12,593 nucleotides of DNA. It comes from Sanchytrium tribonematis (lineage: Eukaryota > Sanchytriomycota > Sanchytriomycetes > Sanchytriales > Sanchytriaceae). The DNA is taken from positions 1-12,593 of the forward strand of contig JADGIG010000211.1 of the NCBI GenBank assembly GCA_018985235.1, in the 5' to 3' direction. The stretch's first letter is position 1, and every line of letters begins with the position of its first letter. Positions 12,529 through 12,593 of the stretch are shown in pieces. Under the pieces are notes generated by a model that had not been told where the DNA came from, ran no database searches, and saw only the letters and a list, made by a program, of their open reading frames with translations. Position numbers and translations under genes: made by a program.

Positions 12529-12593
12529 GATAAACCCTCGTTTCAACGAAAATCATGTCGACTGTTGGATAACGGATGAAGCTCCTGTGACTG
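12527..12593 (+). CDS. Beginning of an open frame containing a MEU1-like segment (partial, cut by window edge)
   Basis: On the plus strand an ATG at 12527 begins MINPRFNENHVDCWITDEAP and the frame is open to the edge. From 12560 it matches codons 206-217 of MEU1 (DCWKTDEAPVT) with one base changed (K to I). The first 11 codons do not match MEU1. This is either the start of a second, N-terminally truncated MTA phosphorylase copy, an exon of a full paralogue whose first part is missing, or a duplication or assembly artefact. A function cannot be stated, since only the last 34 bases show homology. Confidence 0.35.
   Translation, partial: MINPRFNENHVDCWITDEAPVT
12560..12593 (+). repeat. Right arm of the 34-bp inverted repeat (copy of an internal MEU1 segment)
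   Basis: This arm is 33 of 34 bases identical to the reverse complement of 11880-11913. Identity stops sharply at 12560: the bases before it (GT) do not match the TAT of MEU1. The right end is set by the window. Confidence 0.85.

Noticed and set aside
1-12593. CRISPR array, transposon, insertion sequence or bacterial operon
   Set aside because: No spaced repeats, transposase motifs, terminal inverted repeats or Shine-Dalgarno pattern were seen; the genes are nuclear eukaryotic.

Overview
The window reads as a gene-dense, AT-rich, almost intron-free stretch of nuclear DNA from a fungus, most likely an ascomycete yeast. The fungal gene set (UFD2, NOG2, a GT32 glycosyltransferase with a signal anchor, a mitochondrial bL36 protein, ornithine acetyltransferase, MTA phosphorylase), the eukaryotic tRNAs with internal promoters and T-run ends, and intergenic gaps of 1 to about 190 bp all fit. 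A complex I NDUFA12/NDUFAF2-type gene argues against Saccharomycetaceae, whose members lost complex I. CTG codons fall at conserved hydrophobic positions in the glycosyltransferase, so CTG reads as leucine here. The species cannot be named from the sequence.

Layout. Positions 1-1347 (minus) hold the N-terminal part of a Ufd2 E4 ubiquitin ligase, running off the left edge. 1377-1637 (minus) is a small complex I assembly or subunit protein. It is divergent, across 42 bp, from NOG2 (1680-3380, plus), the circularly permuted GTPase of 60S ribosome assembly. A minus-strand run follows: an unknown coiled small protein (3382-3624, probably longer), a very short Rad17/Rad24 clamp loader (3762-4730) and a bHLH transcription factor (4763-5650). 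Across a 60 bp divergent spacer, a plus-strand run begins: an F-box-like protein (5711-6343), a large divergent protein in two reading frames (6390-8207 and 8182-8538), ornithine acetyltransferase ARG7/ECM42 (8545-9759), a GT32 glycosyltransferase (9952-10839) and mitochondrial ribosomal protein bL36 (10880-11020). The right part has tRNA-Ser(GCU) and tRNA-Leu(CAA), both minus, and MTA phosphorylase MEU1 (11695-12528, minus).

The genes form no pathway cluster; this is ordinary eukaryotic gene order. The items most worth a second look are: (1) a 34 bp near-perfect inverted copy of an internal MEU1 segment at the right edge, in an open frame starting at the MEU1 start codon, which looks like the beginning of a second MTA phosphorylase piece; (2) the 6390-8538 gene, whose two frames join exactly by removing a 19-nt GT...AG segment and whose order of features loosely recalls a degenerate Dicer lacking its first helicase lobe; (3) the 3382 gene, which has no upstream in-frame ATG but has a TACTAAT branch-like element and a possible 40-nt intron; (4) a strongly shortened Rad17. 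Identifications rest on motif recognition by eye; no database search was run.
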